Positions 35,750 through 48,584 of a stretch of DNA of 64,000 bases are shown here, in pieces (the stretch's first letter is position 1; every line of letters starts with the position of its first letter). The DNA is from Silene conica. Lineage: Eukaryota > Streptophyta > Magnoliopsida > Caryophyllales > Caryophyllaceae. Both the position numbers and the translations under genes were made by a program. Where the stretch lies: positions 8,728,614 to 8,792,613 of the forward strand of contig CM055320.2 in NCBI GenBank assembly GCA_029255685.2. Direction: 5' to 3'. The notes under the pieces were generated by a model. It searched no databases. It had not been told where the DNA came from and saw only the letters and a list, made by a program, of their open reading frames with translations.

Positions 35750-35976
35750 TGGCAGACGAATAAGATAATATAGCTGAGTTACATTTCTGGCATTTCTGTG
35801 CAAGAAGGCAACTTCCTTCTGTTGAGCGCGGGTGGTTGATAAAATGCCTCGACAGGCAGTCCTGGTCCCAACGGTACCGAGCCTACTTGCGAGAGAGAAC
35901 TACTATCTTCTTATATATGTATATGAGACGAATTTTCTCTATTACCATATTCGTATATAAGAATTAAGAAGAAAGC

Positions 35977-36030
35977 TTGAGGTTGATCCTGGCTCAGAAG
36001 CAAGTAAGGCTAGATAGATGCTTAGTTGAA
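35977..36030 (+). pseudogene. Possible fragment of mitochondrial 18S rRNA 5' end
   Basis: GTTGATCCTGGCTCAGAAG, then GCTAGATAGATGCTTAG, resembles the first 50 nt of mitochondrial 18S rRNA. Similarity fades after that. Confidence 0.35.
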
Positions 36031-36215
36031 CGCAAAGACTAAAGACAAGAAAATAGAATTAAGGGATCGACGACTCGGGCTTGATCATACAAGAAAAGGT
36101 CGGGTCAAACCCTTTTCGGAAGTAAGGTAAGTAGCGAATGGGTGCGTAAAGCGTAGTGATTTGCCAAAAGCGTCTTAGTAGGAGCGCGATAAACCAGAAC
36201 AGCTAAAAACGCTGT

Positions 36216-36283
36216 GTCACGGGCGGGAGTTGAACCCGCCTCTCTAGATAAGACTCATATCTAGCCGAACTGCCGCTCATGAC
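36216..36283 (-). ncRNA. t-element (tRNA-like structure)
   Basis: The minus strand folds as a cloverleaf: acceptor GTCATG/CGTGAC, D stem AGC/GCT, anticodon-like stem AGATA/TATCT with loop TGAGTCT, T arm GCGGG-TTCAACT-CCCGC. The loop lacks the invariant U33, so a working tRNA is unlikely. In plant mitochondria such elements are cut by RNase P and RNase Z and set mRNA ends. It lies 69 nt downstream of the chimeric ORF, on the same strand. Confidence 0.65.
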
Positions 36284-36351
36284 TTTGTTTAGCCCGGTTC
36301 CTCTTTTAAAGTACATCCGGGGCCTTTTTTTCAAAAGGCGTTCTTTCGCGG

Positions 36352-37560
36352 TTAACTCCCACCGCCGTAGAACCATCCCACGACTGCTTGTAAGACAGCC
36401 AAGCCTATTAAAGCAACTCCTACTAGATTGCATACTCGCTCAAAAAAGGAGAGCTCTACCTGTATATGAGGCAGACCAGGAGTTTTATAATCAATCAGCC
36501 ACCTAATATAGTCCTGGTATGTCATCTGCGAAAAGTGCTCGGGTGTTAGTTCCAAAGCTCTCTTATATAAGGCAATATACCAAAAGAAAAAGAAGCAAAC
36601 TACTTTTATAAGTAATCTGCTGTAAATTAGCCAAAGGGAGCTCCTTAATACCTTAAAAAGAAAAATGTAAAGAACTCGCGTCCCCTTTTTAAGAAAGATT
36701 AGTGTTTTACGAAAGCAAGCTCTTAGAGAGGCCCTGTATTTAAAAATACGATCCTTTTCAAGGCTTGCTTCCTTTGCAGTAGGGGAAAAGGGGAGGAGTT
36801 TTTTTTTACTACAAGCATTTCTTGAAAAATTCTCCAGGCTTTCTTTGGAAAGCTCACCCAAGCAAAGAATGATTTTGTATTTTCGGTCGGACAGGAAGGT
36901 TGTCCAACCCCCGATACCTTTCTTGCAGCCTATCCGTAAGCGCTCCTTTTCTATACCATCGAGTATGGATTTAACTATCTTGTCGTAATTCCGCTCCCTC
37001 GAGGGCGTCCAAATACCTATCCTATAGTTAAAAGAGGCTCTACTAGTGTACTCCGAAAGAATCAGTGATCTTGCGTTCGGAAACCCTTCCGAAAGTCTTG
37101 AGAGAATGTCTGACCCCTCTAACCTTTTAGGATTCGACCTCACCTCCACAAAAATGAGGCGGCCACGGTCTGCGCTCTTTGAAAAGAGGGCGCTTTCTGA
37201 CGAAAAGGTTAAAGAAGAAAAAAATGTACTGTTATAGTCAGAATACTCGTAAGTCCAGTACCATTGATGGTCGTCTATCGCTTTCAGAGTTAGCGAAGGA
37301 TCCACTACTACCTCGCCCAATGGGTATAAGAGAGCAAATGATAATATAGCAATGAACATTAGGATTATACTTGGTACGATAGTCCAAATAATCGTCCCGT
37401 GAACGATCCTTTGAGGTATTTGATTCTTTCGTAGTTTGAGAATTCGGCAGATGCCCAGGAAGCCATCTCTATCATTGCATATTAGAATATAAAAGCCAAA
37501 GAAAAAGACACATGACCAGAAGAATTGAGTGAAATATGTGAATTGATCGAGTTGGGGCAT
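36352..37560 (-). CDS. Chimeric atp8-cox2 mitochondrial ORF, CMS-like
   Basis: 402 residues. Residues 1-44 match the N-terminus of plant mitochondrial ATP8 ([17 protein letters not shown]). Residues 45 to about 122 match the second-membrane-segment region of COX2 ([29 protein letters not shown]). The fusion lies at KLRK/NQIPQ. Residues 123-310 match nothing I know and are basic. Further hydrophobic segments are at about 314-332 and 376-398. Two real gene pieces, new sequence and several membrane segments are the hallmarks of cytoplasmic male sterility ORFs. In a nuclear copy it would not be expected to be expressed unless the mitochondrial original still exists. Its function is inferred only. 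Confidence 0.65.
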   Translation of the reverse strand: MPQLDQFTYFTQFFWSCVFFFGFYILICNDRDGFLGICRILKLRKNQIPQRIVHGTIIWTIVPSIILMFIAILSFALLYPLGEVVVDPSLTLKAIDDHQWYWTYEYSDYNSTFFSSLTFSSESALFSKSADRGRLIFVEVRSNPKRLEGSDILSRLSEGFPNARSLILSEYTSRASFNYRIGIWTPSRERNYDKIVKSILDGIEKERLRIGCKKGIGGWTTFLSDRKYKIILCLGELSKESLENFSRNACSKKKLLPFSPTAKEASLEKDRIFKYRASLRACFRKTLIFLKKGTRVLYIFLFKVLRSSLWLIYSRLLIKVVCFFFFWYIALYKRALELTPEHFSQMTYQDYIRWLIDYKTPGLPHIQVELSFFERVCNLVGVALIGLAVLQAVVGWFYGGGS

Positions 37561-37626
37561 ATTAAAATTTGCTTTTCTTTATAGACCCCCGCTCTCGCTC
37601 GCGGCGAGTCAGTCGACTTTTAGTAA

Positions 37627-37947
37627 TTGTTAAAATTGGCATACCAAAAAAGAAAGGCGCACTTAAAAGAACAAACCCGCAAAGAAAAGGCTTTGCATAA
37701 CGAGAAAAGCGAAGAGACCTCGTGCCTCAAAGAGAAAGAGCCCCTTTCTTTGCTCCAGCGCATAGATTCTAAAAGAGTCAATCAAGATGAATACCCCCCG
37801 TTATACTGTAGGTGTAGGACTTGCCCTATTTTACTTGACTTTACTGAAAGCGTCGAGCATCACATCAGGCATAAACCTTCCTTGGGGGCGGCAGAGGGCT
37901 TAGAAGAGGGGAAGGTCTTGATAAGAAGGTGCGAAATTCCTCCTTAA
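37627..37947 (+). CDS. Small mitochondrial-type ORF, unknown
   Basis: 106 residues, starting 67 bp from the start of the chimeric ORF and divergent from it. Lysine-rich N-terminal half; a CRCRTC motif near residue 81. No homologue is recognised. It may be chance. Confidence 0.2.
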   Translation: MLKLAYQKRKAHLKEQTRKEKALHNEKSEETSCLKEKEPLSLLQRIDSKRVNQDEYPPLYCRCRTCPILLDFTESVEHHIRHKPSLGAAEGLEEGKVLIRRCEIPP

Positions 37948-37984
37948 TGAATGAGATGAAAAGTTGTCCTTTCTTTACTGCTAA

Positions 37985-38410
37985 GTGGAAAAGTGCATCT
38001 CTTTTTTGTTTTACTCGGCGAAGCTCTTCTTTTCCTGCCTATACTATATAACGGAGTCGGTCTATAATAGCGTCAATAGGTGGACAGGACAACTCCATCT
38101 TCAGAGAGAACTTCCACTCAAGAAAGAGCCGATCTTCCGAGAAGATATCCAGACGATAAAAGCGGAGCCTCCCTCTTTCCTCGCCTTCACGACTTCAGGA
38201 TCTCCCCCGCGGGTTATCCCCTTAGCAGGCGACGGCTACGCTCCTTCGGGTCCTCCCCTCTCCCGTCGGTCGAGCCTTCTAACATCACTCTTCGTCCCTC
38301 TCGCCTTGCTCGAGTTCTTTCATCACCACAAGGGTTTATCTCCTCTCACTAACGATCGATCCCCCTCCGGGCCCTTGACAGTTGATCCCACTCTGTGTCC
38401 CCCCTTTTAG
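37985..38410 (+). CDS. Small mitochondrial-type ORF, unknown
   Basis: 141 residues with a hydrophobic N-terminus (FLFYSAKLFFSCLYYI), then a Pro/Ser-rich part over repeated GCTCGAGC-type DNA. No homologue is recognised. It may be chance. Confidence 0.2.
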   Translation: MEKCISFLFYSAKLFFSCLYYITESVYNSVNRWTGQLHLQRELPLKKEPIFREDIQTIKAEPPSFLAFTTSGSPPRVIPLAGDGYAPSGPPLSRRSSLLTSLFVPLALLEFFHHHKGLSPLTNDRSPSGPLTVDPTLCPPF

Positions 38411-41400
38411 TCGAGCTCCTTCCGGGCCCTCTCGCTTTGCTCGAGCCTTTCTTCTCCACTTCGTACCTCAGCCCCCGTCTCCTCTCGCTTTGCTCGAGCC
38501 TATCTCCTTCGAACAAAGGTGACTCCTTTTACTCCAGCTCTGTATTTCGTTATTGATGTGAATAGCCGTCGCTTCTATTCTACCTTATATAAAGTTAGAA
38601 GATTCAACTTTTTTGAATTAATTAAATAAGAGGTCCCGCGCCTTTCTTTTCTTCAGCCCGCTTGTCAGGACGCCCCCTTCTAACTTCAAGCGGTTTCGGC
38701 AAGAGCAAAAGGGCGCTTGAATCTTGGAACTTTACCAACGCGAGACGAGCTCTTAGAATAAAGAATAGTAAGAAAAAAAGGCTTTATATACATTAGAAAA
38801 GCCCGCTGCTATTCTTGCAGTTGTTTAGTCAAGCTTTTTAGAACAAGAGAAAGATTGATGAGAAGTAACTGTTGTATCGCCTTCCTCTCTTTTATGGGAA
38901 CCTTTTCCACGAGGTCCCGTGAATCAGAAGATGAGAGTCTCGCTCTTATCTAAGGAGAAAGTTCTAATGCAATTGTTGTAATAGAAAGCCAAGAGGGTAG
39001 GGGGGGTGTGGACGAGGTTATAAGAACCTTTGCAGAATTTAGCCCAAGAGGTAGCTCTTAATAAGTCTTGTGTTCACTCTTCCTTGTATGCATTCTCATT
39101 CACCCTTGTAATCGCCTAATCCTTTGATTAGCAAAGGTGGACGACATATCCCCTGGAAGTTTAATCATTTACATATATATAATAGAGAATAAGAGAAAGA
39201 AAGGCGCCTAAACAAGTCCTGCTTTAGCCCCACCCAGTAAGTAAGAAAGGCCTCGTGTAATAGTACGCAGGAAAGGACTTTGCCACAACCACTCGCAATG
39301 CTGGGCGGCTGCTAAGGAGTGGGACAAGACAAGAAGACGAGATACTTAGAGAAGACTTTTGCCGTCAGTCTGAAGAGCGTAAACAATAGGTAGTCTCTTT
39401 TCGTTCAGTTAGAGTCTAATAGATATTGTAGCAGCCGTAGAACCTAGCTAGGAGGAGTACCTTTAAGAAGCTATGTCATTTAATTACACTTGTAATCTAA
39501 TTAATTTATATACAAGCTATTCATAGTATAATAAGGTTAAACCTCTCATTTTCTAAGGAACTGTGATGTAAGACCCAAAACCAAAGGCGCTCAAGGCCAC
39601 CGGGAAGAAGCCTACTTGTCCTACTATAAATGCTCGGGAGAAAGCTCAGTCAGCTCCAAACGAAAGCGCCAAAGGAACGAAAGCCCTTCTAGCTTTCTAA
39701 ATATTTAAATAGACGTAGTTTCTTAAACTTAAAAGTACTCTTACTATAAAGCCGAACCGTCCGTCGTCTTCTAGCTGGAAAGGAAAGCAAAAGAGGACTC
39801 TCATATAAAATCCTTCAGAAGAGGAAGTTAGTGCATTAGCATTCAAAAACCAGGAAGCGCGCGCTTTCGAGCATGTTCCTTCGAATGATAGTGCATAAAG
39901 CTTCTAGTTATAAGTCGTTGTAAGACGGGATGCTGCCCTAATACATAAAGTAAGAGGAGTCACTAAGGAAAGAAACTAACCTAACTTAGTCATTTTACAG
40001 TATCTACGCTGGCTCAGCAACTTCTTAAGTAGCATCTAGTTCTAGTAGAATAGGGGTTTCTTCTTCCTATATTCTAGTCATCGCATTCCCTTGTTTTGTA
40101 GTATTAGTCAGGGTTAGGTGGAGTCTAAAAAGACTAGAAATGGCGGAGTAGCAACCTAAACAGCCTGTTGTTAGCCCAACTCTTCTTTTTTGAGCGAGCC
40201 CACGCTAAAATCTTATTAGGCCCTCATTCTGGGCATTCTACTTGAGCGAGCACTTGGAGTTAATCTCTTATCTTAGCTTATAAGACTCCTTCTACTTCTA
40301 TCTGTTTAGGCTTGATTAAAGAAACGCGCGAAACTAGACCTATATGTTTACATATCATGAGAAAGTTCTGCCTGTAAGTCTAGAGAGAATTTCCAGCTCC
40401 CGTTAAGAAGCACTCGCTTCAAAAGGCTCGATAAAAGGGAAGCAAGACTAGAGCAGTTGGCCCCGAACCTCGCCTCCGATAGACGGCACATTTCTGATTA
40501 ATATAAAATAACGTTAGAATAAATAAGCGCCAGTATCCATTAATAGAAAAAAGCAAAGCCGCTTACAGAAGGCATTAAATCACTGCATTTTGGCGAATAC
40601 GTCTAGTTTGGGAAGAGTAGTGAACGTGTGTCTACCCGCAAGGGTTTCTGGAGATCCCTTTTCGCCCTATAATAAAGTAAAAGGGCAAGGGCTTCTGCTT
40701 ATCCCGCACTAACCTGTTATGAAGTGGCAGTTAGTAGAGTAGTAATTTAAGTAAGGTAGACAGACGCATGCATGAAAGACGTTACCACGCCAACGAAGGG
40801 GAGGAGTAAGAGGGGTAAAAGTACATACAGAAGGATCTATAGGCATACGTCGTATAAGAGTCCGGGGGCTTAAAAGCAGGGACAATTGCATTATTCTCGC
40901 ACTGCATCAAACCAGAGACTCTCTTGCCCGAGCCAACCTCCCCGCTATACTAACTCCATCCAGAGAAGGAGCACTCATTGTTCGAGCACTTCATTACTCT
41001 TTTTGTGAGACACCTTGTTTTAGAATTACTTGAATGCTCTATTTTTTCTGATAGATTAGACTTCTAGTTTTCGTACGTGGACAGGGTACCGACTTTGGAG
41101 AGGACATCCTCGCTCTTAGATAAGGGCTAGGGGTGTGCTTCTTCTTTCTTTGTCAAACTTCATTGGAATCCTTCTACTTATGTCAGTCTGCTTCACTTAG
41201 CTCTTCTTTCTTTTATACTTAACGTGTGTCAGCTTCTTCTAAGGCATAGTATAGAAATTAAAAGTAATTTATTTAACAATAGAGTTAGGGGTTCGTGTCA
41301 ACGCATCCCAATCCTATTAGTTAAGAGCAAGAGACTGAAAGAATAAAAATAAAAAGTTCTAAATTGTAACTGGCTAACGTCTAACTAGCGTACTCGCATG

Positions 41401-44400
41401 GAATCTTCTACAGATTTGTCTTTTCTTAGTACTCTAAGGAGCTATTCCATTATTGAGAACCTGCAACTCTAGCTGCTTTTCCATATGCTTGGACAAGTTC
41501 TTTTGCCGAAAGCTGCCTTTAGTAAAGAAAGAGTGCAAGTTCATTTCAGAACTACCCATCTTACGGACTCATAAATCCTAGTTTAACCTCCTTCATGTCA
41601 AATTGCGCAATCGAAAGTCATATTGTCGTGTCGACCTAATAAGTAGCATCTTATTCTGGTAAAGCTTTTTCTTCCTAATCCCTAATCTATGTGAGACAGC
41701 CTCTGTATGGAAGACTTTAGGCAGCAAATCTAATGTCTTCTAAGATTTCGCCATTTAAACGAGACCCTCTTGTTCTAGTCTAAAAAGCAACTTAGTAGCA
41801 TTCCACTGGGAAAGGGAAATCATAGGGCCTTTGCGAATTCCCGAGTTCACCCTACATTGACTGATGCTTCAACTACTGCTACTTACTCTAGGAAAAGGTG
41901 TACTTAAAAACAAGGATAAGTGAGTTCTTCTTGGCCAGTAAAGTTAAAGTAAAGGCGGGGATCCGTTACTCCTTCCTTCCTCTTACGTTAAAAGAATTTT
42001 TAACTCTAAGTTGAGGGCAAAGACCCCTATTTTAGGAGGAATGCCTCTTTACCATATTCTAGAGCAGATGGATCGATCTACATCAGCCACACCGGATACA
42101 GCTTAAGTGAGTGCGGTAGTAGCTACTTCACGTTGTTTATCATTTGTTAGAACTTTATATAAGGATTATATTTTCTCGCCAAGTTAACCAACTATACACG
42201 GCGGATGTATTTGTTGAGCCATTGCATTCATTGACCCTTTACTTTGCTTCCTTTAGTATATGTAGAACTTGTGAACTTCTTTTGTACGTATGAGATCGAC
42301 CTACTCTTTCTTCTTGTACGATTTGGGTACAAGGGTGTATTCTAAGACTCTTCTTTTAAGACTTTGTTCGTCCAAAGGCGGCGCTGGTGGAAGACATGTA
42401 TGTAGTGAGTAGGATGTTTAACCCTTTTTCAAGCACTTCAAAAGCTCCCTGAAGCAGTACACTAGGTAAGCAACTTGCTTTCCCAAACTTTTCTTTCTTA
42501 TAGGTGGCGTAGGCACTACATTAGAGGCAAGTTGCGCTGATTCCGCGGCGCTTTCTCCGACTTTATCCTCTCCTTTTTTATTAAACCAAGGAGGATCTCC
42601 TCTTATTTGAATTTTAAGTTCTGCTTTGATAACTTAAATTACCTTTGAACAACTTTCTCTCTTGGTTCTATTGATACATTAAAGGGCTCACCGTAAACGG
42701 ATCCCTTTGGAACTCTGCTTCATACTTAAAGTTACTTGTGGATTGTGCTCCTTTCTTCTATATTATATGAGTTTTGGGAATAACTTTTTTTATAGCCAGC
42801 GCCCTCTGTTACCACGACAAATACGCCTATGAGAGAGAGGGTTTTCAGTGTCTGCTACCAAATTAGATTAGTAGAGCGCCCTTATCGGAACATGTCTTCT
42901 TCAAATAGAACATTAAGCAGTCTCTCCGTATTCTATTACATTAGTTAATTCTATTTTCTGAAAAGGAAAGAAGCTTTCTCAAGCCCCAAGGTAAATAAAG
43001 CGTAGCCCGTTAAATTAAAACAAAAGTTTCCTAATATGATTATTCATTATACACTTGTATTATACCTGCCTGTTTTCTCACTAACTAGCTTTTCTCTTAT
43101 TATATAATTCTTGTAGATCTTTTGCTAAGGGTTCCAACTCAGGCAGTATACGAATCGATGGGGTATTAAAGAGTCGTTCTTCATAAAAGAAAGGGTTAAG
43201 CGTAAAAAAAAGACTTTACTATAACTGGAAGCTTCTCTTCTAGTCTATGCCCTAGAAGAAAAAACAAGTACTGGCACTAGCAACAGGGGCAGTAGCAGCA
43301 TTTTAGCTAAAGCTCATGCCGTTGGACGTTTACACAAGGTAAGAGGGTTTCGAAACATTTTATTACTGGGATCTAACCGGTTTTTATATTAAGAGGTTCA
43401 AGAATTTGAGGAGAAATCTCATATAAAGAGGATTTCCTCTTTTTTTTAATCCTCAGAAATGGAATCTTTCACTGCCTGAGGTATGCCGTGTTACGCAACA
43501 TCCCCCGCCCCATGATTCTCTCGAGAATCTTGAAAGGTTTTGTACGCATACACACAAGACTACTGCCTTGCCTTATTCCCCTTTACTATATCTTTTATTG
43601 CTCTAAAGAAAGAGATACGTCAGCTACGAATACAAAGAAATGGGGTTATCCTCCTATATATAAAGAGGGCTTTCGAGTATAAATGTCATAAGATAAGAAT
43701 GGCTGCTATACTTGGGAAGAAGGAAGTAAATATAAGGTAAGGGGTGTTTGAAGCGCGTTCAAAGGGAAGAAGCTCCATCTTACTCAATATCTTAAAAATT
43801 AGAGGATCCCTGGATCAGAAGAGAATGCGCCTACTAAGGCCGGGCTGGGAGTTTCAGTTACTACAGATAAGAAGTAAGATGCTGGTAGTAGAGCTATTCC
43901 CGCTTGGACATATGCTCGGACGGTTTCTTACCTCTTATATGAAAATACTTCTAAGCCATAAAGAATGTTTTGGGCATTTCAAACTACTTTTCCAGTCCAG
44001 ATAAAGGCAAGAATTTTAGTTGAGGAGTGCTCTTTCGAGCTATGAACCTAGGATCTTTAGAAATAAAGTGCACTTCATATATATTATCACAATAGTTTAA
44101 AAATATTCGCAAATCCCTATGATAGCCACTAAGCCGAGGTTTAGCCGATTCTTCCTTTGCATTATTTTTTGAATGACTCAAAGCTGGAATATATAGATAA
44201 CACTTATAAGATAAGAGAGAAAAGGAAGCTCTTGCCCGTGCATCGATAGGGCACTTGTGCTTTCAGAGTCTCACCAGTTGCTGCTTCCTTTGCCACATGC
44301 TACGGGGTTAGAACATCACTCAATGGTGAGAATTAGCGAGGCATCGAATCTCTCTTGGAAACGAGACCTGCCCGCGTATAAGACCCGAGGGACGAACAAA

Positions 44401-44845
44401 GAGAGAAAGCCAATTCAGAAACAAAGGATGGTCGTGGATACAGAAAGACTCGCCTCTATACAAAGAAGGCATCTTCTAATAAAAGTAAGTAGTAAGCTGC
44501 TCAAGTTTCCATTCCCGGGGTTTTAGAGCGCCTTGCCACTCAGAGCGTGTGCATAAGGACGTAGGGAGGACTCTTTATCCCAATATGGAGGATCTACTCC
44601 TTACCCGTTCCGCGGGACCTATTAAAAGAAGATAAGGGCGCTTCGTCTTTAACGCAGGTAGACAAAGGTTTAGTTGTGAAGTGTCCTCGGGTAAACCAGC
44701 CCCCAATGCCCATTTCCTTTTTAGCCGGATTCGATGGACCTCGAATGATCCTAATCTAAGTTTGCCTTTAATATGTACGCCTATTAAAAAGGAAATCTAA
44801 GCCCTGCTTTCCCAACGACACAGGCTACGGCATCTCTGTCCAACC
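38411..44845. other. Mitochondrial-type intergenic DNA
   Basis: No known gene is recognised on either strand over 6.4 kb, only short ORFs (for example 43744-44004 and 44257-44526) with no recognisable family. That is consistent with the long non-coding spacers of plant mitochondrial genomes. Confidence 0.5.
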
Positions 44846-45288
44846 GTATCAAAATATGCAATGACAGGTATGGGTTTGTCATATTTATTTGGGAAAATGT
44901 AAATTTTTGCATTTGGAGAGGGCTGAAGAGGGTAGGTTGGAATGGTCTCATTTTGTGGTTCTGTTTCACAGACTTCTATGGGACAAAGATCAAACCTGAC
45001 AAATTGGTCAGTAATACCTTCGTCGCTGTCAGAGCATGAATCTTCAGATGAACTTTCTCCAAACTCTATTCCCATTGCCAAAATGGTTTCATCTGTTGGC
45101 TCATCATCAAGGGAGAAAATGGATTCAATATCAGCATCATCAATATCTTCGATCTGTGCTAAGTATCCAACGAGATTATTTCTTTTTTTCTTGTCAAGGC
45201 AATCTTTTGCGTAATGCCCTTTTTTCTTGCAGATATAGCATCTATCGGATTTTTTGAATCCTCTTTGTTTTTTCTTTCTGAAAAATTT

Positions 45289-48198
45289 TCATTTCCTATT
45301 TTTGGATAATTTGGGAAAGGTTTTGTTCCACTTCTTTTTGTACATCCTATGTTTCCTTCCTTCTGAGGACGTACATCCACATTTCTGGGGCTTGCACTTG
45401 ATGGATAATTCTGGATGATCACATGCTTTTCCGAGAAGCTTTCCTTGTTCTTGCAATTGCTTAAAAAACTTCTGATGGTTACATAGTTTTTCAAGAGCTG
45501 CAAGTGATGTTTGGTAAAGTTCTCCCAGTGTAGCATTGCTCAAAGGTATGTTTTTGAGGGAGAATTGCCTAGCGGTTTCATTTCCTAATGGCTCCGGAAG
45601 AGAGTTTAAATAGGCTTGTTTGAGATTTACATCATCCATGCCTCCAAGAGCATAAAACCGCTTGGACATCCTTTCATAATGTCGTTCAAGATCTTTTCGC
45701 ATAAATGAACAACATTTCATACTCAGGAATTCTTCTCTTGCTTGAGTTGTGTAGTGATCCCAAGCACCCAGAAATTCATTGTGAATATTTCCAATGAAGG
45801 CGTCAACTGAGGAGGATTGTCGAATTTGCAATTGTCGATAAGTTCCAAGACTAATCCACCACTGGCGCAAGCGACCATAAAATCTTGAGACTAGCCTGTC
45901 TACTACTGTTGCAAGGCTAGCTCCAGGGTAAAGGAGTTGTTCGGTACACCAGGCATGCATCTCATAGATCTTGTCCCTCCACTTTGAGGGTGGAATATTA
46001 TCGAAGGAGAAACCATGACCTGGTATATCCTGACCCTTTGGGTTCCATCCGGGTGGAGGATGAGTTTCAGGTTGTTCTTGCTCTATTGGGTTTTCAGTAT
46101 CACTTACTTCCTCAACTGAAGCAGGTTCAACCATCATAAATTCGGGCATTAAGACCTCATTTGTTGTGCCCTGAGGTATAGGCTTCTTTGTTTTGGGTTT
46201 TGCTAGATTGGTTAGAAGAGAGGAGATGGGATTATGGTATTCCATCATGAATTGGGAGGCATTTTCTGGGCATTGTGTGGCTGGAGTTTCAGTTTGAGTT
46301 ATTGTAGATGTTTTTTCTCCATCACTTGTGGTGGATTGCCTCTTTTTTATTACATGTCTCTTTTCTAAAACTTTTGTCGGAAGGAACGACGATGCTCCAA
46401 AAGGATTTGATTCTGGAGATAATATAGGAAGGGGTTGTGGATGTTTTTCAAGAGGACGTGTATAGACTGGATATGGGGTAAATATATCAGAAGGCATTTC
46501 AGGTGGTGTTGTTGGTGGATTTTGTAAGGAAGAGAGTTGAGCTTTGAGTGATTTCAGTTCAGATTCTTTTTGGGAAATAAGTGGTGATACTCCAGAAACT
46601 GTCGTTGCAAGCTGCAAGAGTTCTTGATGTAATAAAGAGATTTTTTGATGTATCTCTTTTACAGCAAGATCCATGATTGTTACCTTTTTATCTAGCTGTT
46701 GCAATAAATTGTTTTGAGCTCGTGCATTTTCTGATTGCCAATTCAAGGTTGCTTCCGCTGCACTTATCTGCTTGGTCGAACCATCTGGATTTTTGGTGAT
46801 TGGATTTTTGATTTTCCAAGAGTGTTTGGTATTTTCTTCTTCCCACTCCGTTGGTGGAAAATTTGTATCTTGGGACGAGGATGGACCAAACATGAAACAT
46901 GTAGGGATTTCTTTTGATGGGTTAGTAGTCTTTTCTGATCTTGGATATAGTACATAATACTCAAAAGGTTTTCCCGTTGGTTCTCCTAGAAGATCGACAG
47001 TCGGATCTCCCGACTCATATCTTTCCTTAAGAATCTGTTGGGAGGATTTTTTATTTTTCTTTTTCTTTTTTGGGTAATCCTCTTCATCTGAGTCCATCAT
47101 GATACAATTATCACATTCACAGACATCAAAAAACTGATGGCCTGTCTCATCTCTGAACACGTATATTGGATCTCCAAGAGAGTTAAAAGATTGGATAGGA
47201 ACATTAAGGTAACTCTCGTTTTGTTTCATTGGGATGAGAAGAGGAGTAATCATATTTATTTCGGTACAGAAAATTGGTGGACAGGATTTTTCATTTGGTT
47301 CCTTCTTAAAGAATATCTCAATAGTCCCGTCTTTTTGTTTTGTGATTTTAGAATCTATGGACTGTAGGGGGGTGTTGATATCATGAATTTTTTCGTAGTG
47401 AGTGACCCAAGATTCTGGAAGAAGTTTGATAAGTTCCTTTTTTGGGATTTGTCTGGGGATATGGATACATGAAGGGCTGTGTTGTGATTCTAACTGGATG
47501 AATAAAGCATCTTCTGTATTTCTAGGAATACTGAGGTCCATTGCATGATTTTGGACCCTATATGCCATTTGATGATGTAATGTTGCGGCATATGTATTTC
47601 CTATTTGTGGGGTTCCAGTTATTTGTAACTGGATATGGAGATTTTGAAGTATCTGTGGGTCCTCTAAAGCCATGTTGAAGTTTGGGAACAAGGTAATAAA
47701 TACAGTACCTGCATTCAGGGTTGTTTGGATAGTTGCAATGCATGCATGCTGATATTCTCTGTACCTTGTATCCAGAAGGGCTATCCTTGCCACAACAGGA
47801 AGTCCTTTTCTTCCATGGAGTGTCAGTGCTAGACGTACTGCTCCATAGTGAAGGTGAGTATAGCCATTCATCCTCCAAGAACGAAGCATTGCTTCATTAA
47901 GACGGAGAGGAATCATTTGTTCTGCTTCTGTAGCAGGGACAAAATGTTGTTCTAGTTGAGAGGCTAGAATAATTTCTTTGGCTGTGTTTTTATGTGGACC
48001 AAGTACTTGTTTAATTACTTTAGGAAAGGAAGAGTTTGGTTTTGTGAAAGCCCTATAAGGGTTTAGTAAAGGAAGTTGAGTAATAGGAACCTTACTTTTT
48101 TCATCTAAGTATTCTATTTCATAAAGATAATCTACTTTACTAGCATTTGACTTACGAGAAGAAGAAGAAGGTGCTAAGATATTAGGAGTGTTTTCCAT
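45289..48198 (-). pseudogene. Movement-coat polyprotein, stop mutation (right copy)
   Basis: Identical to the left polyprotein except for Ala to Val near residue 690, until codon 970, where TGG has become TGA. The zinc knuckle and protease start are therefore cut off. The frame stays readable past the stop down to the DT of the protease motif near 44850, where the mitochondrial-type spacer begins. Confidence 0.8.
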
Positions 48199-48571
48199 AT
48201 TTTTGATATGAAATCAGTAACCATAACAGAATGCCTTATCTCTTATCTTACCCTTAAAGATTCAAATTATAATGAATATTCCTCCTCTTTTATATGATAT
48301 GGTATAGTATAAAGAGACTAATTTTGGTGTACTTTAAAGTGCTAAACCGAGACAACATGTTATTTTAAACTTTCTGTCTCAAGGTACAAGCTTTAAAGAA
48401 CATCATATTTATCTCTTTATACTTCATTTCTCCTAGTATGAGATTTTCTGATGTGGAAGATCCACAAAGTGGCAACCACAGAGCATACTTCTCTATACTT
48501 AGGGTAGAGGGGATAACTCATTATTATCTAAAACTTTTTAGGAAGATAAGAGCCAAAGCTTAGACTGCCAT

Positions 48572-48584
48572 GGCTCTGATACCA
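48572..48584 (-). promoter_or_regulatory. Primer-binding site, initiator Met-tRNA (right)
   Basis: TGGTATCAGAGCC on the minus strand, the mirror of the left arm. Confidence 0.9.

Larger units (their letters stand above)
35750..44845. other. Mitochondrial-type DNA between the inverted arms (NUMT-like)
   Basis: A 9.1 kb spacer whose base composition and style (short pyrimidine tracts, TTTGCTCGAGCC words near 38430-38500) differ from the AT-rich nuclear flanks. It contains atp8- and cox2-derived coding sequence, a t-element and a possible rrn18 scrap. The inner borders are 35724/35725 on the left and 44845/44846 on the right. An assembly join of organelle and nuclear DNA is possible and must be excluded. 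Confidence 0.7.

Noticed and set aside
36216-36283. Functional tRNA gene
   Set aside because: The anticodon-like loop lacks U33 and the acceptor stem has a mismatch; a t-element fits better.
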